NCBI RefSeq assembly: GCF_003217515.1
Contig: NZ_QJSX01000010.1
Coordinates: 135,483-199,482 of the forward strand
Direction: 5' to 3'
Length of the DNA stretch: 64,000 bases
From: Deinococcus yavapaiensis KR-236
GTDB taxonomy: Bacteria; Deinococcota; Deinococci; Deinococcales; Deinococcaceae
Shown: piece by piece, positions 54,705-63,228 of the stretch
Layout of the letters: every line of letters starts with the position of its first letter
How positions within the stretch are numbered: position 1 is the stretch's first letter
Program-made: the position numbers and the translations under genes
The notes under the pieces: generated by a model
The model's input: the letters and a program-made list of their open reading frames with translations, nothing else
Told to the model about the DNA's origin: nothing
The model's database searches: none

Positions 54705-54711
54705 ACCGGTC

Positions 54712-55380
54712 GTGACAGACCCTCTTACCGGTAGAGCGGACTGGATGGTGGTGAAGGACGCGAACGCTGCACGCGTCCTCGCTGACCCTGACGCACGGCG
54801 ATTCCTGGAACCATTTTTGGGGCGCGAGCGTAGCGCGCGCGACGCGGCGCACGACCTCGGCGAGAACCTTGATCGAGTCCTCGCGCGCGTTCGGCGTTTC
54901 CTGCGCGTGGGGTTGCTGTGCATCACGCGCCAAGAGCCTCGCGCGGGGCGTGCGGTGAAGTTCTACCGAACAGTGGCGGACGGCTTTTTCATTCCGTACG
55001 GCGCGACGGAGTTCGAGTCGTTCGAATCGTGGTTCGTCGCGGAGTTCGCGCGGCGCGAAGAGAGCTTGGCGCTGTCCGTGTCAAAAGAGGCGCTCGCGTG
55101 GGGTGCTTCACGTGGGCACCACACGGTCGGCAAGCGGGTGTTTCGCCGAGCGGACGGGTCGTTGGGAGCCGATTTTGCGTTCGGACCGCAGGACGAACTC
55201 GACTTGCTGCATCCGGCCGCGCCCGCCATCGCGTATACGTTCGCCTTCACGGACCTCGATCACGAAAGCGCTAAGGACTTGCAACGGGAGTTGTTGACGC
55301 TGGCCGAGAAGTACGGGGGACGAAGGGGCGGCCAACTCTACAGTGTGCGCCTCGCGCTCGCTCCCGTACGGCCAGAGTGA
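54712..55380 (+). CDS. ArsR-type winged-helix protein
   Basis: A 222-residue protein with an N-terminal winged helix (ARDAAHDLGENLDRVLARVR, then FLRVGLLCITRQEPRAGRAV with the beta wing) of ArsR/HTH_20 type, and an alpha/beta C-terminal domain with YGATEFESFESWFVAEFARR. Larger proteins of this kind sense small molecules through their C-terminal part. It is divergent from the SDR gene, whose start lies 64 bases away, and probably regulates it. The GTG start is set by the leaderless promoter. Confidence 0.78.
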   Translation: MTDPLTGRADWMVVKDANAARVLADPDARRFLEPFLGRERSARDAAHDLGENLDRVLARVRRFLRVGLLCITRQEPRAGRAVKFYRTVADGFFIPYGATEFESFESWFVAEFARREESLALSVSKEALAWGASRGHHTVGKRVFRRADGSLGADFAFGPQDELDLLHPAAPAIAYTFAFTDLDHESAKDLQRELLTLAEKYGGRRGGQLYSVRLALAPVRPE

Positions 55381-55589
55381 GATTACGCAAGATACTCGGC
55401 GCGAGCATTAGGTTGGGATTCGATGGAGGGCACCGCACAGGGCGCGGCAGGGACTACGCGTGCAGGAGGATCTCAGCCTGCGTTGTGGTCTGGGCTTGCG
55501 CGCCTTGGCTGCATATTCCGCCGAACAGATGTGACGCCGAAGCACTCGTGAGTCACTTTGCCAAGGGTGACACGCTCGTTATGGTGGCC
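55381..55589. other. Intergenic region
   Basis: About 210 bases after the winged-helix gene leading into the DUF4160-like pseudogene; nothing recognisable. Confidence 0.4.
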
Positions 55590-55755
55590 CCTCGTCGAAG
55601 TCACGCTGAAGGCGCGCGTGGGCGGCTCGAGGAAGCTCACGCGCACTCGTCCGTCTTCGTGAATGTGGACGTGCGCGAGCTCGAAGCGATCCGCGAACGT
55701 GGAAGTCGAAGCCAAGCGGATTGGATCGACGAGAGAGCGGCGTGACGGCCAGCAC
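55590..55755 (-). pseudogene. Frameshifted DUF4160-like gene
   Basis: From a GTG at 55755 the frame reads LAVTPLSRRSNPLGFDFHV, then a frame change gives RFELAHVHIHEDGRVRVSFL and EPPTRAFSVT. These match residues 2-50 of the intact copy at 63229 (LVITPLSRRSNPPGFNFHV; DLAHVHIHEDGTARVSFLEP). The C-terminal third is lost. The TAGCGT-N7-GTG sequence in front of the start is the same in both copies. Confidence 0.65.
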
Positions 55756-55871
55756 GCGCGCCACGCTAGCGGGGAAGGTGAACGCCGGGAAAAACGCTGC
55801 CTCACAAGCGCGCAATGTTGAAGCACGTACAACAGGGCCGTACGTATTCGGAGTGGGGCTTCGAGCAAACG

Positions 55872-55944
55872 AAAAAAGCGCCCTTTCGAGGCGCTGATAT
55901 GGACAAGATAGCGTGCTATGCGCCATGAGTCAACTCCATGCATG
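55872..55944 (-). repeat. Hairpin plus IS-end-like module, copy 2
   Basis: AGCGCC at 55877-55882 pairs with GGCGCT at 55890-55895, with an A6 run before it, forming a strong terminator on the minus strand. The following plus-strand sequence (GCTGATA, AAGATAGCGT, TATGCGC, GAGTCAACTCCATGCA) is shared with the copy before the transposase at 63622. Together with the DUF4160-like pseudogene on its left it mirrors the arrangement at 63229-63590. Confidence 0.6.
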
Positions 55945-56119
55945 AGGTGGTAGTGGTTTTAAGAGCATGACGGGGGTGCTATGAAGCATGAACGAAGTAA
56001 CGTGGCCGTACTTGTAGAGAGCAGCCGAAGAAGGAGGCGTTGTGGGTCAGTTGAGAGCTGCAAGTAGCATCAACGATGCCAGCTCCTCGCACCTTCACCC
56101 TCGCGCGGCCCTCGGCTCG
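55945..56119. other. Upstream region of LuxR-type regulator
   Basis: About 175 bases with no further feature until the -10 box at 56120. Confidence 0.3.
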
Positions 56120-56125
56120 TACACT
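56120..56125 (+). promoter_or_regulatory. -10 box of second LuxR-type ATPase gene
   Basis: TACACT followed by five bases (GAGGA) and the ATG at 56131. The GAGGA could alternatively act as a Shine-Dalgarno but is too close to the start. Confidence 0.45.
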
Positions 56126-56130
56126 GAGGA

Positions 56131-58431
56131 ATGAACACCGCCGCGCCGGACGTTCACGCTCACCCTTCCGTCCCCCTCGGCCGGACCGAGGACGTCGAGC
56201 GCGTCAAGAAGCTCCTCCAGAGCGGCGCACGCCTCGTCACCCTGCGTGGTCCCGGCGGCATCGGCAAGACCACTCTCGCCGCGCACCTCGCGCGCACTTT
56301 GCAAGGCGCGTACGACCGCGTCCTGTTCGTGGACCTCACCGCCGAGCGTGACCCGCGCCGCGTCCTCGACGTCCTCGCCGCGCACCTCTCCAACAGCGAA
56401 CGTCGCGCTGACGCCCTGCAGCGCCTTGTCATGTTCGCCGAGGATCAACGCGTCCTCCTGATCCTCGATAACTTCGAGCAAGTCGTCGAGGCTGCCGTGG
56501 ACGTCATGAGGCTGCTCGACGCGACGACGACGCTGCACGTCCTCGTGACGAGTCGCGTGACGTTGCGCGTGCACGCCGAGCACGAAGTGGAAGTCACTCC
56601 GCTCACCCTTCCTGACGCGGCGGGAAGGATGGCGGACAGCGCCGCAGAGCAGTTGTTCGTACAGCGTGTCCGGCAAGTGAACGCGACCTTCGAGTTGAAC
56701 GACACGGCGCGTCCACTCGTGGCGAGCATCGTTACTCGCCTCGAAGGCGTCCCGCTCGCGATCGAACTGGCCGCTTCGAGGTTACGGACGTTCTCGCTGC
56801 CCGACCTGCTCGCGCAACTCGACCACCCTTTGCACGTGCTCAGAGCGGACTTCCGAGATCGCCCTGAGCGATTGCGGTCATTGCGGGCGGCGGTGCAGTG
56901 GAGTTACGACTTGCTGGGCGAGGAGGACCAGGAGGTGTTCGCATGTTGCGCAGTTTTCGAAGGGAGCTTCACCCCTGAGGCGCTCATGGCCGTGTGGGGT
57001 GACGAGGATGTCTTGAACCGTGTGGAACACCTTCTCGAGCAGAGCTTCTTGCTGCGGGCGGATGCAGCCGTGACGCGATGGAAGATGCTGCAGCCCCTAC
57101 GAGAACTGGCGTTGGAGCACCTCGCGCGTCATCCGCAGGGCGAAGCGTGGCGTGAACGGCACGCACGGTACTACTTGCATGTCCTCGACGACATGCGCCA
57201 AGGCTACCAAGGACCCCACCCGAGAGCGCGCGAGTTGTACCTACCCGATTACGCCAACATGCGCGCGGGCCTGACGTGGATGACCGAGCGAGGCCATGCC
57301 GAAGGCACCCTCCGGTACATCGATGGAATGAACCGATTTTGGCTTATGTCCGCGAGGCACGCGGAAGGTCGTGCGCTGACCGAAGCTGCCTTGAGGCTGC
57401 CAAGCGCTGGGTTGGAGCACCTCCGGATGCCCGTTTTGTTGATCCAGGCGGACAACTTGCAGGGCTTGGGTGACATTCCAGCCATGGAAGCGTGCATGCG
57501 CGAACACCAAGCGCTCAGTGAAGTGCATGGAACGGACGAGGAGCGCGCTTGGTCCAAAAATGGCCTGTCCATTTCCTTGTACTACTCCGGGAAGTACGAG
57601 GAGGCCTTGCAGCTCACGCAGCAGGTGATCGACTGGTTCGAAGCACACGACCCTCATACGATGCCCAGTGCCGAAGCCCGAATGGTGTACGCGGTGGTGA
57701 CCCTCAACTCGGTCTGGCATTTGATGGCGCTGAGACAGTACGAAGCGGCTCTCGAGCGGGCCACCCGGGCTGTTGATCGTTTGGAACGCGCAGGGGACAT
57801 CCGTGCTACCAGCCACCGAGGGTTGATAGGAGACGTTTTGGTGCATCTCGGTCGGTGGCGGGAAGCCGCGTTGGAGTATCAAGTGGCGTTGCGGCACACG
57901 ATCGATCATGGTCATGCTGCCAGCAACGCGCCTTGGGGGTTCATGCAGGTCATGGCCGAACGACAGCCCCTTCTCGCGGTGAGCTTCGCGGCATTTGGAA
58001 AGAGCGAAGTGAAGCTGAGCATGGTCAACCCGTGGCATCTACAGGCCCTCGAAGCGCTCAAAGCTGCCTTGCCTGCCGAGGACTTCGAGCGGGCATGGCA
58101 GGTCGGCGAGCGTTGGACGCCCGAGGAGGCTCTCATGAACGCCGATGCGTTCATCGCCGAGCAGGAACAAGGGGCGCCTTCAGCCCAACGCTCACAGGCA
58201 GTTCCACAAGGTGGAACGCATGGATTGACGGCTCGGGAAGTGCAGGTGCTCGAGCTTGTCGCGGCGGGACACCCGGACCGCAAGATCGCGAAGCTGTTGA
58301 ACATCAGTTCGGCGACGGCAAGCAAACACGTGTCGAACATTTTGTCGAAGCTCGGCTTGCGCAATCGAACGGAACTCGCTCGATGGGTTATGGAGAGAGC
58401 ACCGTACAAGCGAGGCATTGAAAAGCTGTAG
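56131..58431 (+). CDS. LuxR-family regulator with NB-ARC-type ATPase
   Basis: A 766-residue regulator. ATPase at about 15-300: Walker A GPGGIGKTT at 40-48, Walker B VLLILDNFEQVVE near 110, sensor TSRVTLRV. A TPR-like helical region fills about 330-690 (YYSGKYEEALQLTQQVIDWF). The LuxR helix-turn-helix starts at residue 699 (LTAREVQVLELVAAGHPDRK, then SKHVSNILSKLGL). Overall similar to the gene at 1276 but not closely related in detail. It senses an unknown signal and probably activates distant targets; no obvious target is adjacent. Confidence 0.92.
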   Translation: MNTAAPDVHAHPSVPLGRTEDVERVKKLLQSGARLVTLRGPGGIGKTTLAAHLARTLQGAYDRVLFVDLTAERDPRRVLDVLAAHLSNSERRADALQRLVMFAEDQRVLLILDNFEQVVEAAVDVMRLLDATTTLHVLVTSRVTLRVHAEHEVEVTPLTLPDAAGRMADSAAEQLFVQRVRQVNATFELNDTARPLVASIVTRLEGVPLAIELAASRLRTFSLPDLLAQLDHPLHVLRADFRDRPERLRSLRAAVQWSYDLLGEEDQEVFACCAVFEGSFTPEALMAVWGDEDVLNRVEHLLEQSFLLRADAAVTRWKMLQPLRELALEHLARHPQGEAWRERHARYYLHVLDDMRQGYQGPHPRARELYLPDYANMRAGLTWMTERGHAEGTLRYIDGMNRFWLMSARHAEGRALTEAALRLPSAGLEHLRMPVLLIQADNLQGLGDIPAMEACMREHQALSEVHGTDEERAWSKNGLSISLYYSGKYEEALQLTQQVIDWFEAHDPHTMPSAEARMVYAVVTLNSVWHLMALRQYEAALERATRAVDRLERAGDIRATSHRGLIGDVLVHLGRWREAALEYQVALRHTIDHGHAASNAPWGFMQVMAERQPLLAVSFAAFGKSEVKLSMVNPWHLQALEALKAALPAEDFERAWQVGERWTPEEALMNADAFIAEQEQGAPSAQRSQAVPQGGTHGLTAREVQVLELVAAGHPDRKIAKLLNISSATASKHVSNILSKLGLRNRTELARWVMERAPYKRGIEKL

Positions 58432-58511
58432 TACTCACCCTACGTCATGCACAACACGCAGTTTTCGCGCGCTCAGCAGCATTCCCCCGCGTCCTTACCG
58501 ACAATCGAGGC

Positions 58512-59177
58512 ATGAAGACACCGGACACTTTGCACGCCGACCTGACCGCCCTCAAGCGAGACACCCCGAAACTCGAGCGCATCGTGAACGAGCACGCGCA
58601 GCGTGTGGATGACCTTCTACGGAAAGTCGGCGCGGGCCGCGCTTCGTACCAGGCGCTCATGGACGCTGAGGGACAGCTTGGCACGGCGAGAGGGATGTTC
58701 GAGCAGCATCACGCCGAGGTGAAACGCCTCGTGAAGCGTGAACGCGCCGAGCAAGAAAAGACGCACTTCTCGCAGATCGCCACGGCCACACGGCGGCACG
58801 CGCGCATCCAAGCCCGGCAGCGCTGGTTGCTTGGGGAACTCGATTCGCGCATTCACGCGGTCATGAGTGAGTGCCTCGCGTTGCATGCCCTGGCGCATGA
58901 GGAACGAGGGCGGGCGCTCGCCCTGGCCGCTGGAATTGTGGAACGGCACGCCGGGCCGATGCCGAGCACGAACGAGGCGCACGCCGTCAACGCTTGGCGG
59001 GAACGTTTGCGCCTCGTGTTGAGCAGCGCTGCGGGGGAAGGGCACGCGGCCCTGTCGGACGTGACGCACCTCGAACTCTGGCCCGTCGCGGGCTTCGAGT
59101 TCGCGGCACGCCTCGAGTTTCGTCCGCACGTTCGCCCGGCGACTTTGGACGTTCGCGCCTTCGACGAGGACGCGTGA
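58512..59177 (+). CDS. Coiled-coil protein of unknown function
   Basis: A 221-residue cytoplasmic protein, mostly long charged helices (about 1-120, with many Glu/Arg/Lys heptads) followed by a compact C-terminal part (LSDVTHLELWPVAGFEFAAR). No family recognised. It is followed, with a one- to two-base gap or four-base GTGA overlap, by the HTH-fusion gene, so the two form an operon. The start has GAGG-C directly before the ATG and GACAAT six bases upstream, close to the leaderless pattern. Confidence 0.72.
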   Translation: MKTPDTLHADLTALKRDTPKLERIVNEHAQRVDDLLRKVGAGRASYQALMDAEGQLGTARGMFEQHHAEVKRLVKRERAEQEKTHFSQIATATRRHARIQARQRWLLGELDSRIHAVMSECLALHALAHEERGRALALAAGIVERHAGPMPSTNEAHAVNAWRERLRLVLSSAAGEGHAALSDVTHLELWPVAGFEFAARLEFRPHVRPATLDVRAFDEDA

Positions 59178-59179
59178 AC

Positions 59180-60610
59180 ATGGAAAATGCGAAACAAACC
59201 GTCGAACGCCTCGACGGCCGCACCCTCAGCGCTGGCACGCACGGCGCTCTGTCGGACAGCGTGCCCGACTTTGAGCGGGAAGCTTACGAGGAACACCTCG
59301 AAGGCATCACAGCTTCCCTGTCTCCCGTGGGCTACCTCGAAGAGCGCCTCGTGGCCCGCATCGCCTTGAATCTCTGGCGCTTGGCTCGCCTCGAGCGGTG
59401 GGAAGCGTGGCAACTCGAAGCGAGCGCCGAGGACGCCGAGGTGCGCGCCCGGTACGGTGGACGTTCGCTCGTCGACGAGTTCGACGAGCAACGCACGTTG
59501 CTGGAGTTGTACGAGAAAGCCCCCGCGCTCATGGCCCCGGTGCCGACCCTCAGCCCGGTTGAGGTGCGCGGACACCTGGCGGCGTTGGAGCACAAGACGC
59601 CCGCGCACGTCCTCGCCCCTGACATGCTCGAGGACGTGCGGGCGAATGCCGAAGAGTTCCTTCGGGAAGGGGAACTGCTCTTGGCCTTGTCACGCGGGAA
59701 GCTCCCTGAAGGCATGAGCGACGAGGATCGTTCGAACGTCGGGTTCTTCTTTCAGGGGTACTTCAAGGAGCGCGGCCTCAAACCGAAGAAGTACGTCACG
59801 GCAGCGATGGGTGCGGTTCCTTCGAGTGATGACCTCGCCGCGCTGGAAGACTATGAGCTGGTGTGGTCACACGAGATGCTCGAGCGTACCTTGTCGTTCG
59901 CGCTGAGCTTGAAGGGTTCGACGGCGGAGAGTCTCGTGATGGTCGCCGCGACGAAAGGCAGCGCCACGCGGCGTAAAGGTGAAACGATCCTCGCGTTGGC
60001 CCTGCGGGGCGAGCAGCTCGTGACGCGGGGCGTGCAAGCCGTGAGCATCCCCAGCGAAGCGGCCCTGGACAAGCTTCAGCGGTACGAAACGCACCTCGAA
60101 CGGCAGTTGTACAGGGCGATGCATGAACTCGAAGCGATGCAGGAACGCAGGGCGGGCCGCGCGGCACCGTTGGCGCGACTGGAGTTGCACGGCACGCCGG
60201 GCGGTGAAGCGAAGCGAAAAACATGGAAAGGTTCGGCAAACTTCCACCCCCTTTACGGGTGCTCAGCCTCGTGTTCATCGGCGTTTTCGACTTTTCGTAA
60301 GTTCGCTGGGCGGTGCGTCGTGAGAGTGAAGGTGCTTCGAGCGTGGGAAGGCGACAAGCCGAGGGCGTACCGGGGGCGTGTCACGGCGCGCGGCTTGCTG
60401 GATGACTTGGACCTGAGCGCGTACCAAGTAGCGACGAGCGGCCTGAGTACGGGCAGCATCGACCCTGGCACGGTGTACCGCTTTCTTCGTGGGGACGTAC
60501 GCTGCTTGGACTTCCACACGCTCGAGATCGTGGCAGGCATCATTCACGAGTGGTGCGGACAACGCGTGGAGGTCGCGGACCTTGTGACGCTCGAGCCGCG
60601 CGAACCTTAG
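59180..60610 (+). CDS. Helical protein fused to a C-terminal XRE-type HTH
   Basis: A 476-residue protein in two parts. The N-terminal about 370 residues are helical and rich in charged residues (FEREAYEEHLEGI, LEERLVARIALNLWRLARLE), a pattern common in short proteins found beside transposons. The C-terminal about 95 residues are a Cro/C1-type HTH (TARGLLDDLDLSAYQV, GTVYRFLRGDVRCLDFHTLE, GQRVEVADLVTLEP). In many bacteria such HTH units are free-standing. Between them, near 60220-60300, a second frame reads FGKLPPPLRVLSLVFIGVF to a stop, so an indel may have fused two genes. The start is ATG 59180 with GAGGA nine bases upstream; GTG 59174 overlaps the preceding stop. Confidence 0.7.
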   Translation: MENAKQTVERLDGRTLSAGTHGALSDSVPDFEREAYEEHLEGITASLSPVGYLEERLVARIALNLWRLARLERWEAWQLEASAEDAEVRARYGGRSLVDEFDEQRTLLELYEKAPALMAPVPTLSPVEVRGHLAALEHKTPAHVLAPDMLEDVRANAEEFLREGELLLALSRGKLPEGMSDEDRSNVGFFFQGYFKERGLKPKKYVTAAMGAVPSSDDLAALEDYELVWSHEMLERTLSFALSLKGSTAESLVMVAATKGSATRRKGETILALALRGEQLVTRGVQAVSIPSEAALDKLQRYETHLERQLYRAMHELEAMQERRAGRAAPLARLELHGTPGGEAKRKTWKGSANFHPLYGCSASCSSAFSTFRKFAGRCVVRVKVLRAWEGDKPRAYRGRVTARGLLDDLDLSAYQVATSGLSTGSIDPGTVYRFLRGDVRCLDFHTLEIVAGIIHEWCGQRVEVADLVTLEPREP

Positions 60611-60638
60611 CAATTCTGAACAGGTACTTCCGCATAGC

Positions 60639-60674
60639 AAAGCCGCGCTAAGGTCGTCTCAGCACGGCTTTTTT
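60639..60674 (+). terminator. Rho-independent terminator of the HTH-fusion operon
   Basis: AAAGCCGCGCT at 60639-60649 pairs with AGCACGGCTTT (one mismatch), loop of 11 bases, followed by a run of Ts at 60669-60674. It ends 64 bases after the last stop codon. Confidence 0.85.
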
Positions 60675-60681
60675 CCTTCGA

Positions 60682-61197
60682 TTATCGTCTACGACCTCTT
60701 GAAGCTCGCGCCTGCTCCTCAAGGAACGCGGCTACGGCTTCGGGGCTGTCCTGACGAATAACTTCGAGGATTGCCTCTAGCAACGTCTCTTGGTTACGGA
60801 AGAATCCTAGTATGGGTTGACCTCGCAAAATCTGTTTGAGGGATGCGCGCTCACGTATTATAGAGAGCGCCGAACCCGCGTTGTAGACGTAAGTCAGTCC
60901 GATGCGACGAATGCCTTTTGTGCTGAGTTGGAGCTTGAAGAAGATGCTGCCATAGTAAATACGGCCATCGACAATTTTAATGTTGTAATTCACAAACATC
61001 GATTGAGTGAGTAAGAGAAGTAAGAGAACAAGTATAAATTGAAGCAAATCGTCTAGGCTGGTGATCGAGTCATTTTTAATAACAATAACGATAAGATAGG
61101 CAAGCAGTGGCAGCGTCACTGCCGGGAAGAGCACACATATCATCCATCCATAGAGGTTGTAAGCGCCTCGAATAGTAGGCGTGCGTGGGGTTGCCAT
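60682..61197 (-). CDS. Membrane protein with PH-like domain, low GC
   Basis: A 171-residue protein with two hydrophobic helices (about 15-40 and 52-72) and a polar C-terminal part (IKIVDGRIYYGSIFFKLQLS) that looks like a small PH-like beta domain, then a helix EAVAAFLEEQARAS. The gene is clearly lower in GC than its surroundings, with many AT-rich codons and near-homopolymeric Leu runs (LLLLLL). The ATG at 61197 lies six bases after TACGGT, so it is probably leaderless. No partner is evident; horizontal acquisition is likely. Confidence 0.75.
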   Translation of the reverse strand: MATPRTPTIRGAYNLYGWMICVLFPAVTLPLLAYLIVIVIKNDSITSLDDLLQFILVLLLLLLTQSMFVNYNIKIVDGRIYYGSIFFKLQLSTKGIRRIGLTYVYNAGSALSIIRERASLKQILRGQPILGFFRNQETLLEAILEVIRQDSPEAVAAFLEEQARASRGRRR

Positions 61198-61420
61198 GCC
61201 GCTACCGTACCATCGGCGTTTTCCTCGACAGTCAACAAAAGTCAACAGGGACAAACGCACAGGATCGCCCGGCGACGGGCACTGCGGGGTGTGTGATGCC
61301 TTCGAGGGAATGCGCGGCGTTTCGTCATTCATTGGTACGCACAAGTGCCCACGGGCGCGCCTGGTGGATACGGGTTGGCCCTCGCAACGATTCGACATGC
61401 CACGCGAGGAAAGCGCGTGA
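61196..61420 (+). CDS. Doubtful 74-residue frame with a zinc-finger-like motif
   Basis: Starts at the ATG of 61196, two bases before the start of the divergent membrane protein. It contains CGVCDAFEGMRG and THKC, a C-x2-C-x15-H-x-C arrangement that could bind zinc. There is no Shine-Dalgarno, and the frame covers the -10 region of the neighbour, so it may be spurious. A terminator at 61508 supports some plus-strand transcript here. Confidence 0.22.
   Translation: MPLPYHRRFPRQSTKVNRDKRTGSPGDGHCGVCDAFEGMRGVSSFIGTHKCPRARLVDTGWPSQRFDMPREESA
61204..61209 (-). promoter_or_regulatory. -10 box of low-GC membrane protein gene
   Basis: TACGGT on the minus strand, six bases before the ATG at 61197. 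Two GTTGACT copies lie further upstream (61231-61247); the nearer is 20 bases from the -10 box. Confidence 0.5.
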
Positions 61421-61955
61421 TCGTGGCGCGCACGGGGCGTGAGGTGCAACATTCCCGCTTTCGGGGGAGAGGTTGCTAATTGTCAACCGATCACTTGGCA
61501 CGCGGGCGCGTCAGGTAATGACGCCCCTTTTTTATGGTGTCTGTTTTGTCTGTTTCACCGGTCAACGCTGGGGGGTGCTCACCACGCGGGCCGATCTTAG
61601 GGAAGCCTAGGTACGCCGGGCAGCTCGGCAGAGAGTGCGTGAAAGTGTCAGGTTGCGCGGGCGGTTCCTGGAAGTTTCAGCACTGAAGAAATGAAGGTGT
61701 CGGCAGCGAAACAGGATCGCGGACCATGCGCGTCAGGTGTTGTCACGTCGCGCTCGAAACCTCCGCAAACCTTGACAGTGTTGCTCCCAGTCCTTCATAT
61801 CGCGCCGAGTACGGCGCGCACAACTTCATCATCGACTACTGGCTCGCCGAAATCACGGTGAGTCGCGAAAGATATCGTGCTCGCTTCGGGTCGTCCTTTT
61901 TAAATTGCGTTTTGCACGCATCGCTGTTCGCTAAGCAGTCAGGCAAGAAATTCAC
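61421..61955. other. Long gene-poor region
   Basis: About 535 bases. Apart from the terminator at 61505 I see no convincing gene; a frame at 61726-61959 is not protein-like. Confidence 0.4.
61505..61533 (+). terminator. Rho-independent terminator without an obvious upstream gene
   Basis: GCGTCA (61508-61513) pairs with TGACGC (61519-61524), extended by flanking G/C, followed by TTTTTT at 61528-61533. It points to a plus-strand transcript from 61200-61500 that I could not identify with confidence. Confidence 0.65.
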
Positions 61956-61983
61956 CTGACCAATGCACCATAAGGTTTAACAT
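61956..61983 (+). promoter_or_regulatory. Promoter of the acyltransferase gene
   Basis: CTGACC at 61956-61961, a 16-base spacer, TAACAT at 61978-61983, then six bases to the ATG at 61990. Confidence 0.6.
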
Positions 61984-61989
61984 ACCTTC

Positions 61990-63126
61990 ATGCGACGTCG
62001 CTTGGACGCTTTGACCGGAGTGCGCTTTATCGCCGCACTCCTCGTGTTCTTCTTTCACTTCGGCGGGAGCGTCATGCAACACACTCCGACGTGGCTGCAC
62101 AACATTACCCGAATGGGCCATCTCGGCGTGACCCTCTTCTTTGTCCTCAGTGGCTTCATCCTTACGTACACGTACTTCCCGAGCGGCACGTCGAACAACC
62201 TCAACCGCTCAAGATTCTATTGGGCACGCTTCGCACGCTTGTACCCCGTGTTCCTCCTCGCTTTCCTCCTGAGCGCCCCGCTCTCCCTCATGCAAGGCTA
62301 TCTGCATCACGGCGGCATTTCAGGTGCTCTAAGCGTGGTGGGCGTCGGAATGCTGGAAGTGCTCGGGTTGCAAGCGTGGACGCCAGCAACCGCATGCGTA
62401 TGGAATTGCCCTGCGTGGAGCGTATCCGTCGAAGCCTTCTTCTACCTGACATTCCCCGTGCTCGCCACATTTCTCCTCCGATTGTCCACGCGTCGTTTGC
62501 TCGCCGTCACGCTCGGCGCGCTCCTCGTTTCGGCCATTCCCGGCCTGCTGCTGCTGTTGGCTCCGGAAGTCGCGCAAGGCACCTTGAGCGACTGGATGTA
62601 CTACACGCCCGCCCTTCGCCTTCCGGAGTTCATGGTCGGCATTGCTACGGGACGCGTGTTCCTGCAGCACCTCAAGTCCACTCGTCTCTCGTCTGCGTTC
62701 ACGCTCAACAGTTTGGCCGTCATTTTGATCGTGATGACGCTCGGTCCACTAGGACATCGCAACGCCTTGAGCCCCATCGTGATTTTGGCGTTCGCGGCAC
62801 TTATCGTCGGGTTGGCGAGTGGACGCACGTGGATCGCTGATCGTTTGTCCAGCAAACTGTTCATTCGCTTGGGCGAGGCAAGTTACGCCTTTTACATCCT
62901 GCACTCGCCACTTTGGGAGTGGGCGGCAACAGTGCAGAAGATGTTGCCGGGACGAGACCTGCCCGCGCCTGTGTTCTTCTGGGGGATGCTAGCCATCGTG
63001 ACCGTGGCGTCGCTCGCCACCTTCCGCTTTGTGGAGGATCCTGCGCGTCGATGGCTGCGAGACCGGGAGGGCGCGTGGCTGCCACGACGCCCGAGCCGTG
63101 TGCTTCTCAGAGGTGCAGAGAAATAG
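61990..63126 (+). CDS. Acyltransferase family 3 membrane protein
   Basis: A 378-residue polytopic protein of the acyltransferase-3 (OafA/NodX) family, O-acylating cell-surface sugars. RRLDALTGVRFIAALLVFFFHFGG supplies the R-x10-H motif region of helix 1; GHLGVTLFFVLSGFILTYTY is the conserved second helix; WARFARLYPVFLLAFLL is the RxxRxxP-type motif; SVSVEAFFYLTFP and GEASYAFYILHSPLW complete the core, with about ten transmembrane helices and FVEDPARRWLR at the end. It starts six bases after TAACAT. It is unrelated to the OpgC-like gene at 3754 in detail, although both are membrane acyltransferases. Confidence 0.92.
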   Translation: MRRRLDALTGVRFIAALLVFFFHFGGSVMQHTPTWLHNITRMGHLGVTLFFVLSGFILTYTYFPSGTSNNLNRSRFYWARFARLYPVFLLAFLLSAPLSLMQGYLHHGGISGALSVVGVGMLEVLGLQAWTPATACVWNCPAWSVSVEAFFYLTFPVLATFLLRLSTRRLLAVTLGALLVSAIPGLLLLLAPEVAQGTLSDWMYYTPALRLPEFMVGIATGRVFLQHLKSTRLSSAFTLNSLAVILIVMTLGPLGHRNALSPIVILAFAALIVGLASGRTWIADRLSSKLFIRLGEASYAFYILHSPLWEWAATVQKMLPGRDLPAPVFFWGMLAIVTVASLATFRFVEDPARRWLRDREGAWLPRRPSRVLLRGAEK

Positions 63127-63159
63127 GTTCCTGTCTTTCTCAGCAGCACAGCGATTCAT

Positions 63160-63191
63160 AACCCTCAGCTCGTCGAGCTGAGGGTTTCCTT
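63160..63191 (+). terminator. Terminator of the acyltransferase gene
   Basis: AACCCTCAGCT (63160-63170), loop CGTCG, AGCTGAGGGTT (63176-63186), then TCCTTT. Perfect 11-bp stem 33 bases after the stop codon. Confidence 0.82.
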
Positions 63192-63228
63192 TGGAGGTAT
63201 CGGCCGAACTTGAATCGCGCCCATTCAT

